NCBI RefSeq assembly: GCF_034372165.1
Contig: NZ_CP139698.1
Span: 62,001 to 126,000, forward strand
DNA from: Christiangramia sp. OXR-203
GTDB taxonomy: Bacteria; Bacteroidota; Bacteroidia; Flavobacteriales; Flavobacteriaceae
Direction: 5' to 3'
Length of the DNA: 64,000 nt
The position numbers and the translations under genes are program-made. The notes beneath the pieces were generated by a model. That model was given only the letters and a program-made list of their open reading frames with translations, did not search any database and had not been told where the DNA came from. This document shows positions 62,395-64,000 of the stretch, in pieces; the stretch's first letter is position 1, and every line of letters starts with the position of its first letter.

Positions 62395-64000
62395 ATGAAG
62401 AAACAGAACAAGAATAAGCCCAAAGGACAGGGCAACCTTACCCGAAGCATTATAGATATCCTTAGAAAGAATTCGGGAAAAACATATAATTACAAACAAA
62501 TTGCTTCTATACTAGGTGTTAGCGATGCCAGTAGCAGAAACCAGATCATTAAAAAACTAGCTCAACTCACTGCCAAAAAGGAAATTGAAGAAGTTGAACG
62601 AGGTAAATTTAAGATCGAAGGTTCAAAAAATTATCATACTGCCGTACTTGATCTAACCACCAAAGGTTATGGATATGCGATTGTTGATGGATTTGATGAT
62701 GATATCTTTATTGCAAATAAAGATTTAAAGTCAGCTTTTGATGGTGATACAGTAGAGATCTACATTTACAATCGCCGTCGTAATAAGAAAAGTGAAGGTG
62801 AAGTTGTAAATATCACCAAGCGTAAGCGAACAGAATTTGTTGGAACACTTCAGAAAAGGAAAGATTTTGGATTTGTGGTAGTGGATGATAAATCCATGTA
62901 CACAGATTTCTTTGTTTCGGCTAATAAAATGAATGGTGCTGAAGATGGAGACAAAGTAGTAATCCAGTTCGAAGAGTGGCCAGATAAGGCAGACTCACCT
63001 TTTGCTACGATCACTAGAGTACTTGGTACACCTGGAGAACATAATACAGAAATTCATTCCATACTTGCACAGTATGGTCTTCCTCATGATTTTCCTGAAG
63101 AGGTGGAGGAATACGCTAATAAGATAGATACTACTATCAACGAAGATGAGATCGCTAAAAGAAGGGATATGCGTGATATCCTAACTTTTACGATAGATCC
63201 TAAAGATGCAAAGGATTTTGATGATGCTCTAAGCTTCAGAAAACTTGAAAATGGTAATTACGAGATAGGAATTCATATTGCAGATGTATCGCACTACCTG
63301 CAACCTGGAACTATTCTAGACGATGAGGCTTACGAACGTGCAACATCAGTCTACCTGGTGGATCGCGTGGTGCCTATGCTTCCTGAAATTCTTTCGAACA
63401 ATGCCTGTTCATTAAGACCAAATGAGGAAAAATTTACTTTCTCTGCAGTCTTTGAAATTAACGATAAGCTTGATGTAAAAGATCAGTGGTTTGGAAGAAC
63501 TGTGACTTATTCAGACGAGCGTTTTGCTTATGAAGAGGCTCAGCATATTATTGAAACGAATGCTGGTAGTATTCCAAAAGATATTTCAATTCGCGAAGAT
63601 GCTTATTCAGTTAGCGGTGAAGTAGTGGATGCTATTTCCACGCTGGACAGACTTGCTAAAAAGATGAGAAGTCGTCGTATGCGAAATGGTGCAATTTCTT
63701 TTGACAAGGTAGAAGTGAAATTCAACCTTAACGAAGAAAATGAACCGGTGGGAGTTTTCTTTAAAACTGCTAAAGATGCGAATAAACTTATCGAGGAATT
63801 CATGTTACTCGCTAACCGAAAAGTGGCTGAATTTATTGGTAAACAAAAGCCGAAAAAGACTTTTGTGTATAGATGTCATGATGAACCTAATGAAGAAAAA
63901 CTTGCTTCTCTACAAAGCATCGTTGGTAGATTTGGACACAAACTGAATCTCACAGACCGTAATTCCACAACCAGTTCTTTAAATAAACTTCTGGAAGATG
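62395..64000 (+). CDS. rnr: ribonuclease R, partial (3' end outside window)
   Basis: 535 residues are visible. An N-terminal winged-helix region (about 15-75), two cold-shock-like domains (GYGYAIVDGFDDDIFIANKDL and DFGFVVVDDKSMYTDFFVSANKM), then the RNB catalytic domain with TIDPKDAKDFDDALSF, where the Asp residues bind the metal, and HIADVSHYL. The S1 domain would follow past the edge. It is a 3'-5' exonuclease for structured RNA. The start ATG at 62395 gives the usual basic N-terminus (MKKQNKNKPKGQGN). Confidence 0.96.
   Translation, partial: MKKQNKNKPKGQGNLTRSIIDILRKNSGKTYNYKQIASILGVSDASSRNQIIKKLAQLTAKKEIEEVERGKFKIEGSKNYHTAVLDLTTKGYGYAIVDGFDDDIFIANKDLKSAFDGDTVEIYIYNRRRNKKSEGEVVNITKRKRTEFVGTLQKRKDFGFVVVDDKSMYTDFFVSANKMNGAEDGDKVVIQFEEWPDKADSPFATITRVLGTPGEHNTEIHSILAQYGLPHDFPEEVEEYANKIDTTINEDEIAKRRDMRDILTFTIDPKDAKDFDDALSFRKLENGNYEIGIHIADVSHYLQPGTILDDEAYERATSVYLVDRVVPMLPEILSNNACSLRPNEEKFTFSAVFEINDKLDVKDQWFGRTVTYSDERFAYEEAQHIIETNAGSIPKDISIREDAYSVSGEVVDAISTLDRLAKKMRSRRMRNGAISFDKVEVKFNLNEENEPVGVFFKTAKDANKLIEEFMLLANRKVAEFIGKQKPKKTFVYRCHDEPNEEKLASLQSIVGRFGHKLNLTDRNSTTSSLNKLLED

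Overview
The window reads as a chromosome segment of a marine-type Bacteroidota, most likely Flavobacteriaceae of the Gramella/Christiangramia kind (inference). The grounds are a fused CcoNO cbb3 oxidase, a SusC/SusD locus with a one-protein hybrid two-component regulator, Bacteroidota-type promoters (TAnnTTTG -7 boxes), TTG starts, and the S8 protease, M1 aminopeptidase and RNase R gene neighbourhoods. No phage, insertion sequence, CRISPR array or rRNA was found.

Positions 1-18,000 form a microaerobic respiration island: ccoSNOQP (ccoP cut by the window edge), the copper ATPase ccoI, two YceI-like proteins flanking a porin, an acetyl-CoA hydrolase/transferase, a small membrane protein with a group III truncated globin, two universal stress proteins, a ribosome-hibernation protein, deoD and hemN. 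In the middle sit a PAS histidine kinase whose PAS domain resembles the oxygen sensor FixL (His67 and Arg87, same spacing as FixL His200/Arg220) and a regulator that fuses a receiver domain directly to a Crp/Fnr module. Six promoters here carry a TGA(C/T)-N4-(G/A)TCA palindrome whose centre lies exactly 33 bp from the centre of a -7 box. I infer a condensed FixL-FixJ-FixK-like circuit acting on the classical FixK targets (fixNOQP, fixIS, hemN) plus globin, Usp and HPF genes.

Positions 18,100-38,000 hold a fructan (levan/inulin) utilisation locus on the minus strand: a hybrid two-component sensor with a periplasmic sugar-binding domain, then a run of about 16 kb with an MFS sugar porter, three GH32 enzymes, SusC, SusD, two DUF4960-type lipoproteins and a fructokinase. 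Two of the three GH32 proteins have Glu where the family has its nucleophilic Asp. Repeats and a 10-bp perfect palindrome precede the run. Between this locus and a tRNA(CAT) at 39.3 kb lie about 800 bp without recognisable genes.

Positions 39,400-64,000 are mostly housekeeping: methylmalonyl-CoA epimerase, rbfA, a LolC/E-like permease, dusB, a TonB-type receptor, a murQ / GH10-like / NlpC-P60 cell-wall operon, lepA, a YebC protein, a CPA-type antiporter, an MBL hydrolase, an S8 protease, an M1 peptidase, rnpA, an S41 protease, a GNAT acetyltransferase, rpiB, a DUF2007 protein, a 57-residue membrane protein and the 5' part of rnr. A 93-bp structured intergenic repeat follows lepA, and an AT-rich stretch at 61.2-61.7 kb has DnaA-box-like sequences.
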